Assembly: GCA_029227055.1 (NCBI GenBank)
Contig: JAQXZE010000031.1
Coordinates: 1-58,831 of the forward strand
Direction: 5' to 3'
From: Oscillospiraceae bacterium
GTDB lineage: Bacteria; Bacillota; Clostridia; Oscillospirales; Acutalibacteraceae
DNA length: 58,831 bases
Positions 57,916 through 58,831 of this stretch are shown piece by piece. Under the pieces are notes generated by a model. That model saw only the letters and a program-made list of their open reading frames with translations. It was not told the DNA's origin and ran no database searches. The translations under genes and the position numbers were made by a program. Within the stretch, counting starts at the first letter, position 1. Every line of letters begins with the position of its first letter.

Positions 57916-58831
57916 ATGTTTAAACATTTACTATTACAGCTTATTCTTATATTAATTAACGCGTTTTTTGCCGCAACCGAAATCGCGGTAATTTCTCTAA
58001 ACGAAAAGAAAATGCGTGCTCTCGCAGATGAGGGTGACAAAAAGGCTGCTCGAATGCTGAAAATAATCGAAGCGCCTACAAGCTTTCTATCAACTATACA
58101 GATAGGTATAACTTTAGCAGGCTTCTTGGCTTCGGCTTTTGCGGCTGACAATTTTGCCGAAAAATTCTCAGCATACATCATATCAACCTTTAACATACCG
58201 CAAACCTTTTCATCAACAATCAATACCGTATCGGTTATTTTGATTACCTTGATTTTATCCTACTTCACCCTTATTTTAGGTGAATTGGTGCCAAAGCGTA
58301 TAGCTATGAAATACAAGGAAGAATTAGCCCGTGCTTTTTGCGGAATTATTTCATTTTTAACTGCCGTATTAAAGCCGATTATTTGGTTTTTAACCATTTC
58401 AACAAATGCTGTTTTACGCATCTGCGGTATTGACCCTAACGAAAAGGATGACCCTGTTTCCGAAGAGGATATCGTGCTAATGCTTGATGCAGGTGCAGAC
58501 GAAGGTTCCCTTAGTGAAGACGACATTGAGTACATCAAAAACGTTTTCAAGCTTGATAAACTGTCTGCCGAAGATGTTATGACACCTAAAAAATCTTTAA
58601 TCTCTGTCTCTGCTGACACAACAAGGGAAGAAATCCTAGAGATTATTGAAAACGAGGGCTATTCTAGAATGCCTGTTTTTGACGAGGAAGAAGAGCATGT
58701 AATCGGTATTCTTCATACAAGAGATTTTCTTCTCAATCACAACTCACCTGACTTTGAGATTACAAAGCTTCTTCATCAGCCTGTATATGTTCCTGAAACG
58801 GTCAGACTTGACAATCTTTTCAAGGATATGC
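57916..58831 (+). CDS. CNNM/HlyC-CorC family transporter with CBS domains, truncated by the window end
   Basis: MFKHLLLQLILILINAFFAATEIAVISLNEKKMRALADEGDKKAARML...GELVPKRIAMKYKEELA...AEDVMTPKKSLISVSADTTREEILEIIENEGYSRMPVF; open at the right edge. Confidence 0.93.
   Translation, partial: MFKHLLLQLILILINAFFAATEIAVISLNEKKMRALADEGDKKAARMLKIIEAPTSFLSTIQIGITLAGFLASAFAADNFAEKFSAYIISTFNIPQTFSSTINTVSVILITLILSYFTLILGELVPKRIAMKYKEELARAFCGIISFLTAVLKPIIWFLTISTNAVLRICGIDPNEKDDPVSEEDIVLMLDAGADEGSLSEDDIEYIKNVFKLDKLSAEDVMTPKKSLISVSADTTREEILEIIENEGYSRMPVFDEEEEHVIGILHTRDFLLNHNSPDFEITKLLHQPVYVPETVRLDNLFKDM

Overview
A 58.8 kb chromosomal window that looks like a low-to-mid GC spore-forming Clostridia/Oscillospirales-type Firmicute (YtvI-like protein, CdaA/CdaR, RqcH, frequent GTG/TTG starts). 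That assignment is inferred from gene content, not measured. Most of the window is housekeeping: rplA-rplK-nusG-secE-rpmG; rqcH-trmK-yhaM; rnhA-lexA; polA; tsaD; mreBCD-PBP2-MinD-mgsA-hisS-aspS; a BMP-type nucleoside ABC transporter with xpt; eno; rlmB-type methyltransferase; metG-tatD; rpsT; a second mreB-like gene; comF-recD2; cdaA-cdaR; ACT protein-hom-lysC; tRNA-Ala(GGC); and a truncated HlyC/CorC-type gene at the right edge. The most unusual item is the 828-aa ORF at 35738-38224. It keeps a P-type ATPase-like layout, but every catalytic motif I can locate is substituted or deleted (DKTGT, HP, TGDN, TGES, GDGxND), so I propose a pseudo-P-type ATPase with an acidic N-terminal extension. Other items: a 47-aa Asn/Gln micropeptide ORF whose SD sits in the 3' arm of a hairpin; a second gene with the same SD-in-hairpin layout; a fusion of an arginine-phosphatase-like LMW-PTP with RimI; SecE with a multi-TM N-terminal extension; and a small degenerate island (54.07-54.81 kb) between two near-identical terminators, holding a 96-nt hairpin element, a SLOG/DUF2493 pseudogene and a MITE/REP-like repeat. 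No CRISPR array, rRNA or intact transposase was seen. Family calls come from reading translations and recalled motifs; no database searches were run.
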